A DNA stretch of 62,000 nt, from NCBI GenBank assembly GCA_015680685.1, contig MNCI01004609.1, positions 62,142 through 124,141 of the forward strand, read 5' to 3'. Of the stretch, positions 1 to 11,276 are shown in pieces. The DNA is from Gnetum montanum. Taxonomy: Eukaryota > Streptophyta > Gnetopsida > Gnetales > Gnetaceae. Under the pieces are notes generated by a model. It saw nothing but the letters and a program-made list of their open reading frames with translations, searched no databases and was not told where the DNA came from. Each line of letters opens with the position of its first letter. The first letter of the stretch is position 1. The position numbers and the translations under genes were made by a program.

Positions 1-1149
1 GCCTTTTTATAGGGTTCAAAAGGTAGTTACATACTTTAAAATATCTTAGCTAACTTCTCTCCCAAGTAAGGAAGTTATAACTTACCCAACTAGTTAGGAG
101 ATATTTTTTGCCAATTTAGTTAGGAAGTTATACATAAAGTTAGGAGGAATTTATGCTAACATTGACATTTGTGAATATTACAAATATTTTATAGGCAACA
201 ACCTATACAATAATTTTTTGAAAAATAAATTCAAGACCTTAATATTATGAGAGCTTCATTCACTCAGGATAATTAAATTAATGATAGGTCTCTAACAAGG
301 GCTCCATACCATTATCGTATGTGAAATTGCTAAATTTATCTTTTTATCACCAGACCATGTGAAATTAAAATTCTATTTATGTAACTCCAATTTCGTGCAT
401 TCAGGTTTTGTATTTGTCTTTAGCGATGAATAAAACTACAACTCTGATTTATCGGCATCGGCTAAAATATCTCCTAGCTCTGCTGATTCGGTTGTACACC
501 TATCTTAGTGTGCCTTCGTGTCTCTGTTACCGCATTCAGTGGATTGGTATGGTGATAACGAATGTGTCGGAGTTGGGCACTGCTGCTATTTTTGATAAGG
601 TTATTTGCAGGTTCACCATTGCAAAGTTTTCTCTGGAAGCAATTTCCTAACTTCGTACATATCCCTACATTTGGAATGCGTATTAATCGAAGTAGTTCTA
701 ATAATGGTATCTGCATCAAAACCCTTTGGAAAATCATCCAGTGATAACTAAAAGTTGTTATGCCCCTTCGAATTTGCACATTGGGAAGCTATTCAAGCAA
801 TGAGACAGAACCAAAACACAGCAATCGAGATGTATTTCCCCGTGTTGCCGATGAAATTCTTGAAACAACACAGAGGGAAGTAGGGTTTGATGGTGTGATG
901 ACAACATAATCATTCCTCAACTGCACGTCGTGGACCACCACACAGGACAAGAGCTCGCTAATGTAGCAGTAGTGGCGATCTTCTTCTGATCATAATGGGT
1001 AGGTGATGTGCTGGAGAAGGGGGTAGTTTAATTTGATGGGGATGCCTTGATATTATCAAAAGGAGCAAGCAAATTTGGTAATGAGACTGGGGTTTTAGCA
1101 AAACATGACTCTATTTCTGTGCATAATATGTGTGGATGAGGGTTTCGAT
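1..1149. other. No supported gene
   Basis: AT-rich DNA. Short open frames at about 408-780 on both strands overlap one another, resemble no family I recognise and have no supporting signals. A short stretch near 820-930 reads open on the plus strand but I cannot assign it. I see no transposon ends here. Confidence 0.5.
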
Positions 1150-1154
1150 TTTTT

Positions 1155-1290
1155 TTCATCTCTCACTGGCGGCCATCATGGCAAAAGGAGGTCTCGTTGC
1201 CCATGGACTTGGCCATGCCCATGGCGATGGCGGTTTTTCTTATGCCTGGTTGCACCACGATAAGCACTGTGCAGCCGGTAATTTTATCAT
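1155..1290 (-). pseudogene. RuvB-like 2 (TIP49b/Reptin) ATPase fragment
   Basis: The intact family is an AAA+ ATPase acting as a hexamer with RuvBL1 in chromatin-remodelling and snoRNP-assembly complexes. On the minus strand I read a stretch matching the Walker A region of RuvBL2: KTAIAMGMAKSMG followed by NET, preceded by TVLIVVQPG. The family has AGQPGTGKTAIAMGMAKSLG here, so two features of the nucleotide-binding loop are damaged (AG to VV, and TG to IR before KT). After NET the match continues one frame over as PFAMMAASE at 1162-1186, matching the family's PFAM-x-AGSE, so there is a frameshift. Only about 45 codons are recognisable. No introns can be judged at this length. It is either a decayed processed copy or a captured gene piece. 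RuvBL2 rather than RuvBL1 is supported by AIAMGMAKS. Confidence 0.72.
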
Positions 1291-1299
1291 GCCCATTGC

Positions 1300-3300
1300 C
1301 CACCTGCCTTTGTTCTATTTTTATTCCTTGTGTTTCTCTAGCCCTCCAGTAACGATATAGCAACTACCACTAATGCAACGGCCAAACGCGGAAAAATATT
1401 GCTTCACAAATGTCGCTGTTTCGATTTTTCTCCATTTTTACCTCGACATGCTTATATTTCTTACATTAATTTCTATATAAATGATACATATAAAAATTGG
1501 ACTTCCTCCATAATCCCGCTAGAGTTTGGTTCCGTAAAGCCCAGTGTATCATAATATATATATGTATCTATATTGCTACCTTGTAAAATGCACTACTTAG
1601 AGATTCATAAGCTTACTATAGGAATGGTGCTCCTATACACTTCTTCCTTAAATTAAAATAATTTTTTTGTTAACTTATTCTTTTCCTCTCAAACTAAAAT
1701 TTTAGCCACTTCTCCAAAAACTCTTAACCAATTTAATCCTACCAACCTACTCCATGAAATGGCCAAATGTGCCAACACTAACATCGCCCATAAACAAGAC
1801 CTTATTCTCAATAACAATGAGACCTTAGTTTTAACTCACCTTAGCACAAAACAAAATTCAAAAATCAAATCAAAAGTAAATCTAATTAACTACCACTACT
1901 GCTCCCATTATTGCCATGACAGTTGTTATGTTTGTTGCTCCATGTAGCGCATACTAACAATTCCATTTTGTAGGTTACTATTATAAACCACACCTCACCC
2001 ATAGGCACATCCATATCTACTTTCTTGAAGAACTTATGCAGTTGAATGTTATCTACTACTTTCAATTTTCAGTGCTCCTCCTGCGCATTACTTAAAATTT
2101 GTTGGAATGAAATTGCTACTTTTGATATATGGCATTGTTGATCAAACAAGGCCACCTAAATAGGTCCCATTTCATTTTACTTTTCAAATGCAAATGCTAT
2201 AACATTGTGAAACCTATAACTTCATTCTACAAAGTTATTGAGAGGTTTTTTCAAGGAGTTGTTGGGAGAATGCAAATTCACAAGCACATTTAATTTGTTC
2301 CCTTTCATTGTCGTTTTCTAAAACTTCTTTGATATTGATGAAATATATCATATTTATTTTTACGAAATATTCTATTTTCTATTCTAATTTATTTTTAAAG
2401 TCCAATCATACACTCAAGTGTCAAATCTTAATAAACATTCATTCTAAACTTCTAGGACTTTTATAACATTCATTAACCATATACTTTTACAATATTATTC
2501 AGTGAAGGAAGTGCATAAATTTCGAGGACTTGTCAATAGTCGTAAGAGATGGAATGTGAGTGGAGTGGGGTCTTAGTTTCAAAGGTTGGAGTTCAAATCA
2601 ATTTGAGGGAGGGATTCAAATTCCAAAGAAGACTAAATTTGAAAGCCTATACCATTTTAATTCATGATGTGGTAGCTATTTAATTTGAGGGACTTTTACA
2701 CTTTGCAATAACCTTGGAAATGAAAAGACATCTTTTTGGATTGGACTGTGATCCCTGATCAAAAATAATAATGCCAAGTTGTAAGCAACATCAACATAGA
2801 GAAATTTCTCTGAAATAACAAAAGCTACTGAATCAAGAGTACCCATTGCATTGCATCTCTTTCGGTGATCTTTGAAATTTTGATTAGTTTTGTTTCCACT
2901 ATGTGGCATGTTGTGCAAAAATTTGTGTGAAGACACACACCATCTAAGATTGTTGATGAATCAAACCACTTAGTACTTTCTTGGAAACATGAACGTTGCT
3001 TCATTTCTTTGGTCTATGAATATTGAGTAGTAATCATTAGTGAGAGAAACTTAACTTAAAAAGTGAACACATATTCCTTTGTGTCAAAGAAAGGTAGAGA
3101 TAGATGGACCTATAAGATTTGTTATTTTTTATGCATTTATACATTGGAGAAAAGATCCCTATATTCTAGATAATGAACCAAACAACCTACATGGATTCAC
3201 ATTCTAGACTTGACTAGTGAGTTCTATCTATGAAATTGTTGCAAATTAATTTTAGGCATGTTTGGTTGATTGATTTCATTTCTAAACGTTAAATGCATGA
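1300..3300. other. No supported gene
   Basis: AT-rich sequence with only short open frames (for example 1759-1947 plus, 2676-2936 minus) that lack family resemblance. I see no LTR ends, tRNA, rRNA or recognisable domain. Confidence 0.5.
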
Positions 3301-3672
3301 TGTTGAGTCTAAAATAAATGCTAAAATTTATGATTTTACAAATACTGTGAGTTTCTTTATTTTTTCTTAATAGGTGGTAAGCATGGAGAGATTCATATCA
3401 CAAAGCATATTTGGAGATTATTTGTAAAGATTTTGGAAGATCCAAAGAATTAGTTGAAGATAAAGCACATCTCCAACTCCCATGCATAAAGACACATGGC
3501 ATCCATGCTTCACTTCTTAAGATACATGGTAGCCATGCTTCTCTTCCAAAGAGAAAATGGATGAGGAGGAGAACAATGAAAGAGTTATAAAAGCCCATAT
3601 ACATAGATGAAGAAGATTCATCAATCAAGAAACGAGAAAAAAAGTCTCTTGGCTTCTCTCTTTTGCTTTCCA
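3301..3672 (+). promoter_or_regulatory. Candidate LTR U3/promoter with TATA box
   Basis: The stretch begins TGTTGAGTC, a start typical of Copia-type LTRs, and carries a clear TATA box (TATAAAA, 3586-3592) followed by GCCCATATACAT. A pyrimidine-rich tract follows from about 3650. No matching LTR end or tRNA-iMet primer-binding site is visible, so this may equally be an unrelated Pol II promoter. It lies directly upstream of the 57-bp repeats. Confidence 0.3.
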
Positions 3673-3733
3673 TATCTTGTTTCTTCTTCCCTTCTCTCTT
3701 TCATTCTCATGTTTCATCCCATCATCTCCTGAT

Positions 3734-3904
3734 CCCATATCCCTTCTCCCTTTCATATTAGTGTTGTTGCTACTACATGCAACTCTCAATCACATATCCC
3801 TTCTCCCTTTCATATTAGTATTGTTACTACTACATGCAACTTTCGATCACATATCCCGTCTCCCTTTCATATTAGTGTTGTTGTTGCTATGTGCAAGTCA
3901 CTGC
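3734..3904 (+). repeat. 57-bp tandem repeat, three units
   Basis: Three adjacent units at 3734-3790, 3791-3847 and 3848-3904 share the core CCCTTTCATATTAGT. Because 57 is a multiple of three, the region stays open as a hydrophobic 19-residue repeat within an open frame at 3677-4069. I treat that frame as a by-product of the repeat. Only the last unit recurs in the downstream copy at 12,065. Confidence 0.8.
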
Positions 3905-4191
3905 TTGGCGTTATTATTATTACCTATAATTGATTGTTGTTGGATGCTTGTTTCTATTACTACTATTTGTCATTATTGGATGGTGTTGTTGCTTACAAGC
4001 TTTCAATGCTACTTGTTGATGCTAGTATGTACTACCACCATGGCTAGTTATATTTTTTTAATGTTATGATCTTTTTAAATTCTTTCATCTTCAATATTTC
4101 TATGTGAAAATAATTTAATAATTTCAAATTTAGTGATTTTATTTAAATTATTGATCATGTTTCTCTTCCACCAAGACTATTCTTAGGCTAG
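3865..4191 (+). repeat. 327-bp direct repeat, left copy
   Basis: This segment, ending ...TAGGCTAG directly against the LTR of element A1, recurs with the same length and high similarity at 12,065-12,391. The right copy continues into CCATGTCC, which probably represents the original sequence to the right of the insertion point. The two copies bracket element A1 and its extra LTR. Confidence 0.85.
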
Positions 4192-4968
4192 TGATGAGTG
4201 GCAAGGTACCCTTACACTCAACCATACGAATACGAGCGTTACATGCGCAATCTGGTCAAATTCCGCAGACTAAGTGCCTACACGCCTTATGGAACACTTA
4301 AGGTTAATTATTCATTATCTTCCTAGACTTACTTGTATTTTTCACAGTGTATGGTTAAGTAACTCTGAGGTATGTGATTTTTATGTCTTTTCTGTTTTAT
4401 CTCCTATGCTAGAGAGGTGAAGGGTTGAAGAGACTAATTAATTAACTTTAACTAACTAACTAAGCCTTAATTAACCTAGCATCAGCATCCATTCCCACTT
4501 ACCGTTCACACCTTGAACCAATGCAACCTTGGTTACCAAACACTAATCATTGCTGGGATCACCAAGCATAACGCACGTGCTCGAAGCGGTCGTACTAAGG
4601 CACTTAACTAGGAGAGAAGGGTTCAGAGAGATTTAATGACTAATAAAGCATGTAAATGATAAATAGTAAATAACAATAAATAAAAGTCCTATTTAGCCTA
4701 TTCCATGCACTACAAGGTTTATCCCAAAAGTTCGTCTTTATTTCCATACACAAATATGTGTTCAAGTACAATATCTGCTCGAATAAAGATCCGTTCACTT
4801 TGGAGCTCCTACTATAGGCACATGGAAAATATTTTATCTCTGGAGACGTCAAACTGAGAGAGTTTCACTATAGTCTAGGCCTAGCATGGAAAACAAGGGA
4901 GAGCCGCCTCTTATTTATAAACTTGGCAAGGCACTGCGATATCGCATACGCGATATCGTGTCCCATCA
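4192..4968 (-). repeat. A1 3' LTR (777 bp)
   Basis: Ends TGATGAGTGG on the left and CCCATCA on the right. Read on the minus strand, two GCGATATCG-type palindromes lie near the U3 start, followed by a TATA box (TATAAATA, 4912-4919). It is closer to the third LTR at 11,277-12,030 than to its own 5' LTR, judging by shared variants around the 4560-4600 segment. Confidence 0.85.
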
Positions 4969-4969
4969 T

Positions 4970-6980
4970 ACCCCAATGACTGAATGAAAACTCATCCTCA
5001 AGTTCCTAACAAAATATTGGGATGATATGGGATTATCAACTGAAATGGAACTAATGGGATGACATGTGAACGGATCATCATTACAGAACAAGACAAAACT
5101 GGTGTTCATGACAAGAGTGAACACCTTGTTACATTTGACATCAGGCCTTATTGGGCAGCTAAGAAAGGGAGAGAGAAAGAAGTTTTTCTGCTGCCAACGC
5201 CAAGGTTGCGCCTTTCATTGTCTATCCGTAAGTGCACCATCGATCTTGCTCCTTGCATAGCTGCTTCAACACTACTCCATTCCAAGTGTTCTCTCTAGAT
5301 CCAATCCGTTGTTGTATGATTTCCATCTACACACACAACACAGTCTTTATATTAGCAAGGGTAAATGAATTTCAATGCAATTGATACCTTGCTTCGATGA
5401 AAGGGCCATTGGCTAGGTTGTGGTATGGCTGATTATGAGTCTGGAGATATAATATTGATGATTACTGAAGGTGTAGGGGTTAGGAGAAAATCAAAAAAAT
5501 TGGGCCCCCTACCCCCATGACTAATCGCAAACCTCCAGTAGCAAGAGAATGGAAAAAGAAAAGGAATAAGAAGGAGGAAGAAAAAGAGACAACTATAACT
5601 TTGATGAAATAGATGTCAAGATGGAAATGAACAAAAGAAAATGGATTGCAAAAATGTTAAGGGAAAGAATTTAATTGGTGCACCAAATAGGAATGTCAGT
5701 GGGTCCTCCCCAAAGCAGGCTCATGCCCTTAATGCCCTGACAAACCCACATTCAAAGAGTCCGTAGGCTCTAGGAATGTCATATAGAACAGGATTTAAAG
5801 TCTTTACCACAAGAATTTACCAAAAAGAAAACAATGCATCTACCAAGATATACACTAATGATACAACTGGCAATGAGGTGAACAATGGAGAGAAGGATGT
5901 AGAGAAGAGAATAGAATGGAATCTCAAGAATAAGGTGGTGTATAGCTCCTTGTGTAGTTAATGATTAATGTGACTTAGAAGATCCCATTTCAAGTTTGGC
6001 CTCAAACAAATCACATCCAATGACTTCACATTAATGCATTCAGCCAATCCATCCTCTGGAAGTAACAAGAATGTCTTCTCCAAGAGCCACCACCATTTCA
6101 ACGAAACAAAAGATGAGGAGATAGGAAGTGAGAAGGGCCTTAGTTAGAGGAAACATTTTTATTTTGAGTTCCATAACCAGTGCTTATAGCCCAGGTGATT
6201 ATTCCATCTAAGGGGTGTGCTTTGAATTCTCACAGTTTTTTTTTTTTTGTGTTTATGCATGAGAACCATACCATGCAAAGACTTTGTTATTTTTATTACT
6301 CAACTTCCCGATAATTGGGTAACGTCGAAGTGGCAAGAAAATGCAAGAAGAAAACATCCAAGCACCCAAGAGAATGGCCAACACAAATGCATCAAGTTCC
6401 CTTGAAGTCACACCCTTTTCAATCCTTGAGTTCTTCCTTAGTTTGAGAAATGCCCAGTCACTGATTCATTAAAGTTCTTATTAGAAAGGGACTGTACATT
6501 TCCAAGCCGAGAGAGACCATAGAAACTTGTGGATGAATGGATGAAGTGGACTCATTGCCTACTATATCAAAAGAAACATACCTTAGTATCAACATCATGA
6601 CTTAAAGGTAAAAACCAAACATTAGCAATCAATATGAAAACAGTTCATACCATCATGAAGAACACTTATTGGGTGACAAACTTACAAGATGGATCACACA
6701 CACACATGCACACAAAAAATGAAAAAAAAATATAACGATGTTGTAAAAAAAACAAGAAAAGTTAAGGAAAATTGTAAAACAAAAATGTGCAAAAAAATGT
6801 GTAAAACAAAAACATGTAAAACAAAAATGCGTAAAACAAAAATGTATAAAACAAAAATGCGTAAAACAAAAATGTGTAAAACAAAAATGTATAAAACAAA
6901 AACATGTAAAACAAAAAAAAACTAACAAGAACTGAGGGCCCCTAATGATTAGCATAGGTGGCCATCTCCCCCATGACTGA
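4970..6980 (-). other. A1 3' non-coding region with PPT-like motifs
   Basis: About 2 kb without coding signal. On the minus strand the motif AGTCATGGGGG occurs at 6968-6978 and 5512-5522, with a one-base variant (AGTCATTGGGG) at 4971-4981 next to the 3' LTR, where it serves as the polypurine tract. The stretch around 6110-6290 matches A2 near 43,780-43,950 and B near 37,820-37,990. The open frame at 5776-5961 has a broken counterpart in A2 on the opposite strand (44,110-44,298), but I recognise no protein. Confidence 0.7.
6776..6920 (+). repeat. 15-bp tandem repeat
   Basis: About nine copies of a unit like AAAATGTGTAAAACA. It translates to a lysine-rich pentapeptide repeat (KTKMx) by coincidence of a unit divisible by three. 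In A2 the same position (about 43,300-43,340) has only about two units, so the array expanded in A1. Confidence 0.85.
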
Positions 6981-7170
6981 ATGAAAAGGGAGAGATCCGA
7001 AATAATGAACGTCTATTTGAATTTCTTATAAGTGCCCAACTTCTCCCCATTAATGTTCTTAGATTAAGGGGTGGAAGTTGACGATGCTCATACTCCAATG
7101 TGTCTATGTCTTCATTGTTGGCATGAGTTATTCCCCAAGTTCATTCCATGCATGTTAGTGGGTTGCTCTT

Positions 7171-7851
7171 TCAACTAGCTATCAACCACAAGGTGTCCAC
7201 TTGTTGTGTGGTTGCTACATGCAGGCATCTTTGTTTCAAAGTTTCTAGGGCACACCTGTTGCATGTAAGAGATGTTGAACATTCCTCCATGTCATCACTC
7301 GATGAATCACTGTATGTGATGCATGGAACTTCCTCCTTCTTGATATTTCCATAAATGTTTACCTTAGATATCTCTAAGGAAAGATCGCAGATTCCCAGGC
7401 ATATGTCTATTATACTTAGCCATGCCCTTCCCATTATGATTGGGAAGTCCCCTTCATTGCTGTTAACTTCTATCACCAGGAAATCAGCTGGGTATGACCA
7501 ACCACACACAGTGGTGATGATGTCCTCCACCAATCCCAAGGGAATGGTGATGGACTGGTCAGCTAGCTCTAGTTGATTGTTACTCTTCTTAAGTTGGGGC
7601 AAGTTCCAGGCTTGAGACATTTCTCGTGAGATTAAGTTGACTCTAGAACCTGAGTCAAGAAGAGACTTATGTGGTTTGTTCCCGGCAACTTGGAGGTAGA
7701 TTAAGGAACTTCCAGGGTCAAATAGTTTCCTGGGAAGGTGGCCTACCTTGATCCAGTTGGTAATGGTATGTGTTAACATAATTGTATACGTTGAGCTCTG
7801 GTATTGGTTTGAAGGAAGCTCTGAAGCCTTGTATGTTGGCGGAGGGTGCAC
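7171..7851 (-). CDS. Retropepsin-like aspartic protease, element A1
   Basis: An open frame of 226 codons. The protease cleaves the element's Gag polyprotein within the virus-like particle. The catalytic motif LLDSGSRVNLIS lies near residue 65-75 and the second conserved motif, IIMGRAWL, near residue 140, in place of the usual ILGR-x-x-L. This fits a single retropepsin domain that works as a dimer. Upstream (higher coordinates) it continues from gag; the counterpart in A2 is at 42,326-42,856. After the domain there is a short tail and a stop, then non-coding DNA rather than reverse transcriptase. The chosen ATG is only the first in the open stretch; in the element the domain was probably made as part of a Gag-protease polyprotein. 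Confidence 0.78.
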   Translation of the reverse strand: MHPPPTYKASELPSNQYQSSTYTIMLTHTITNWIKVGHLPRKLFDPGSSLIYLQVAGNKPHKSLLDSGSRVNLISREMSQAWNLPQLKKSNNQLELADQSITIPLGLVEDIITTVCGWSYPADFLVIEVNSNEGDFPIIMGRAWLSIIDICLGICDLSLEISKVNIYGNIKKEEVPCITYSDSSSDDMEECSTSLTCNRCALETLKQRCLHVATTQQVDTLWLIAS

Positions 7852-7859
7852 AGACTCAA

Positions 7860-10280
7860 TCGCTTGTGGTTGTGAGACTTGTCTAGGCTTTTGGTTCTGA
7901 AGAAAGGTCTTCTCTTCTTGCGGCTGTCAGAACCAGCAGTGGGTTGAAGGTTTACGGCTCTCGTAGCGTTACGTTGCTGTGGTTGAGTGGAGAGTTCCAC
8001 TTGCATTGTTGGAGCAGGAGATATGGGATCTACCGGCGGAAGAGAAGCAGATGGATTTGGAGGATGGTATGGATTTGGAGCATCTCCCGAAGGAGAAGGA
8101 GTCCTTCTAAAGTACTCCCGAACTTCTTAGTGACATTGGGGGGTTGTGTGACCTATAGGTTCACTTGGAGAAACTGGCTGCTGCACATAGTATCCATATG
8201 GATCTGGTTGTCAATAAGGGTATTGTTGTTTAGGTGGTGGCATCTCCCATGACTGTGGATATTACCACTGTTAATGTTGCCTAATGGGTTGTGGTGGAGT
8301 CCCACTTGGACAGTATGTCAACGGTTGGTGGAACTATCTTGGGTTACCTTGAGGATATGATAACCTTCAGGGTGTCTACCGTCTGTTGAGTCTCAGGTTG
8401 AGTGCATACACCCCAGACTCTTGTAGATGTGAGATGATTGGACAACATCCCTTAGGATGGTCATATTGGTAGATCTCACATCCACCGTCATTGTCTATAT
8501 CCAAATCCACAACCTCATCAGAGATAGTTATTTTCCCCTTACCCTTGTCACGTGCAGGGTTTGAATCTCTCCGCTTTTTCTTGTCCTTGTCACTACTTTG
8601 TTCCTCCTTAAACTCCTCTATGATTTTCAGGACAAGTTCAAATCTACTATCCAAGGAGTCCTATATCTGATCTACCTTAGCCACCACTTCTGTTGTTAGC
8701 TTTTGAAGAGGCAATATTTTTCTATTCACCAACTCTTCGAGTGGTGACTCATCCTCTTCATCGCAGAATCTCACTCCCCTCTTCCAGAGAGAAGGATCAT
8801 GGTTATATTCTTCTGTGCTCTCTCTTTTTCATAGCTCCCCTTCTTCTTTGGCTACTTACTCCAACAATCAGTGAACTTCATGGAATCTAAGTTCTGATAA
8901 TCTCCCTTGGGCATAAGTCCCAAGGGTTCTCCTAGTTTCATACCTTAGCCCATCTATGAGATGGCAAAGTTGATCCCGCTGTGCGTAACCATGGCCCAAG
9001 CAACGATGTAGCAATGCATAATACTGGCCCATGGTAACATCCAACGGTTCATGATTTCCTTTCTTCCATCCATGGATCTGCTTATGAAAGTTAGACACTC
9101 TGGAGTAAGTTTGGTATTTATCATTGAAGAGTTCTAACATCGTACTCCACCTCCTAATGGTTTCCAGCTCTAAGGACCGGTACCAACTTTCTGTTTCCTT
9201 TATGAGTATCCTGGGAAACAACTTTAATTTCTGCCACTCTTTTTCTATGTTCTACAAGGCGCAAGCATCATGGAATGCTTGTAAATTATTTTTTAGATCA
9301 ACGTTATATCCCCCTTCAAATCGTGGGATCTTATTCATATCTTAGGGCTTGATTCAACTATCTTTTAGATGCCTTGTGGGTATCCTAACTGCCTCTGTGG
9401 TATTTAGCATGCTTCAGGTGGCAAGTAGGGGTTTGTCATGATCATCTCTTTCATGACGTCTATGATGTCTATGTTGTTCCCTACTTTCCCTTCATTCATG
9501 CCCTTGTCCTCTCTCTCGACTCTCTCATCGAGGTCTCTCATTTTTCCTACCTCTATCCTCACCGTTATGCTCTCGATCGCTACATCCTAATGTGGAAGGA
9601 GAGGGTGAATGATGTGATGAAGGAGGAGAAGAAGGAGAACCATCACCATGACGATGTTTCTTACCTTCTCTTCAATGGCTTCAGCCCCAATCATGATGAC
9701 GATCAGAGTGCCTATCCTTATCATGTGTTGTTGTTCCCTTAGTGAACAGTTGGTGTTCACAAGGATCAAAACTAGGGTTGTCTATAGTGGAGCATAAGTT
9801 TTGATACCCAACCTTCTCACTATCGTTAAGAGGGGAAACATCTTTCGATAGAGAACCTATTATAAGTGGTTCACCATCTCCAATTTTACTTAGGACGTGC
9901 GGGACCTCTTTGCCCTTCAACAATGTATGTTGGCTCTCCTGCTGCGAGTCCCTTAAACGTTGTGCTATTGTGGGATGGTAATCTCTTATGTCAAAATCAC
10001 CTATAATGTATTCAGCATAGAGCTGAGTCATGTTGATCTATGCCAAAGCACGAAGGAGCATATTGGGGACTACACGATCTAGAGGTAACACTATCTTACC
10101 GTGCAAGTCTCTCCAATGCATCTGTTCATCTTAATGGAGGATAAAAGTAAAATTAGATATATACTCATCCCTATATTGTTGAGGCATTGGCGGATTTAGG
10201 TTATGTGTTTTAGACTGCTGACTGTCCCTTGTATGATCCCTAGGTGGTGTAATGCTCTTATGAGAAGAAGAAGAAGACAT
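7860..10280 (-). pseudogene. Gag polyprotein, element A1 (broken)
   Basis: Gag forms the particle shell and binds the element RNA. The frame begins at an ATG near 10,279 (MSSSSSHKS), about 120 bases inside the PBS, and runs through a hydrophilic N-terminal region (intact piece 9681-10,031), a Ser/His/Arg-rich linker, the capsid-like core (8868-9221, with WSTMLELFNDKYQTYSRVSN) and a zinc-knuckle-like segment (8440-8480). Several stops and frameshifts interrupt it. In the zinc-knuckle-like motif the second cysteine has become tyrosine (CEIY instead of CEIC in A2). A proline-rich stretch follows, leading into the protease. The same domain order is seen in A2, B and C. Confidence 0.82.
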
Positions 10281-10400
10281 TGTGTCTTATTCGGTGTGCT
10301 ATTTGACCATTATAATTTTTTTTTAATTAACCTTAAGGGTTCGTTTAAGCTCCCAATGATGTGAGTGATCTCCTATGTTCTACTTAGTGCACAAACACTT

Positions 10401-10421
10401 AGTCCCCGACAATGGTGCCAA
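10401..10421 (-). promoter_or_regulatory. A1 primer-binding site (tRNA-Asp-like)
   Basis: On the minus strand this reads TTGGCACCATTGTCGGGGAC, adjacent to the LTR end. It matches the complement of the 3' end of plant tRNA-Asp except for C-to-T or G-to-A changes, as expected from decay of methylated DNA. Confidence 0.8.
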
Positions 10422-11271
10422 TGATGAGTGGTGAGGTACCCCTACACTCAACCATATGAATACTAGCGTTACACGCACGATCCAGTCGAACTCCACAGAC
10501 TAAGTGCCTACACACCTTATGGAACACTTAAGGTTAATTATTCATTGTCTTCCCATACTTACTTGTATTGGTCATGGTGTATGGTTAAGTAACTCTGAGG
10601 TATGTGATTTTTATGTCTTTTCTGTTTTATCTCCTATGCTAGAGAGGTGAAGGGTTGAAGAGACTAATTGACTAACTTTAACTAACTAACTAAGCCTTAA
10701 TTAACCTAGCATCAACATTTGTTCACACTTACCATTCACACCCTGAACCAATGCAACCTTGATTACCATACGCTAATCGTTGTTGTGATCACCAAGCGTA
10801 GCGCACATGCTCAAATCGGTCGTACTGAGGAACTTAACTAGGAGAGAAGGGTTGAGAGAGATTTAATGACTAATAAAGCATGTAAATGATAAATAGTAAA
10901 TAATAATAAATAAAAGTCCTATTTAGCCTATTCCATGCACTACAAGGTTTATCCAAAAAGTTCATCTTTATTTCCGTACACAAATATGTGTTCAGGTACA
11001 ATATCTACTCAAATAAAGATCTGTTCACTTTGGAGCTCCTACTGCGGGCACATGAAAAATATTCTATCTCTAGAGAGGTTAAACTGCCAGAGTTTTGCTA
11101 TGGTCTAGGCCTAGAATGAAAAACAACGGAGAGCCGCCTCTTATTTATAGACTTGATGGTGCACCGCGATATCGCGTACACAATATCGTGGGGGACAACA
11201 CGATATCACATACGCGATATCATGTGGGATGCAATGCGATATCGCGGCCCATGCGATATCACATCCCATCA
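10422..11271 (-). repeat. A1 5' LTR (850 bp)
   Basis: Same termini as the 3' LTR. It is longer because the U3 start (about 11,163-11,271) holds an expanded run of GATATC/AATATC palindromes, about six in roughly 100 bp, compared with two in the 3' LTR. A TATA box lies next to this array. Confidence 0.85.
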
Positions 11272-11276
11272 TATTG

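Larger units (their letters stand above)
4192..11271 (-). mobile_element. LTR retroelement A1 (gag-protease, no pol)
   Basis: A 7.08-kb element in minus orientation: 5' LTR at 10,422-11,271, tRNA-Asp-like primer-binding site, gag, aspartic protease, a non-coding 3' region of about 2 kb, PPT, and 3' LTR at 4192-4968. The LTRs begin TGATG and end CTCATCA in element orientation. Between protease and 3' LTR there is no trace of reverse transcriptase, RNase H or integrase on either strand, although the non-coding 3' region lines up with that of A2 and of pol-bearing B. It is therefore a non-autonomous element rather than one whose pol simply mutated. Lineage by gag, protease and PBS is Athila-like Ty3/gypsy. 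GCTAG precedes the left LTR; the right side is rearranged. Confidence 0.88.

Noticed and set aside
3677-4069. 130-codon hydrophobic open frame, membrane-protein-like
   Set aside because: It is the translation of the 57-bp tandem repeat; no start context or family match, and the second genomic copy breaks the frame.
6653-6955. Open frames on both strands with KTKM and CFTHF repeats
   Set aside because: Both are produced by the 15-bp AT-rich tandem repeat inside A1's non-coding region.
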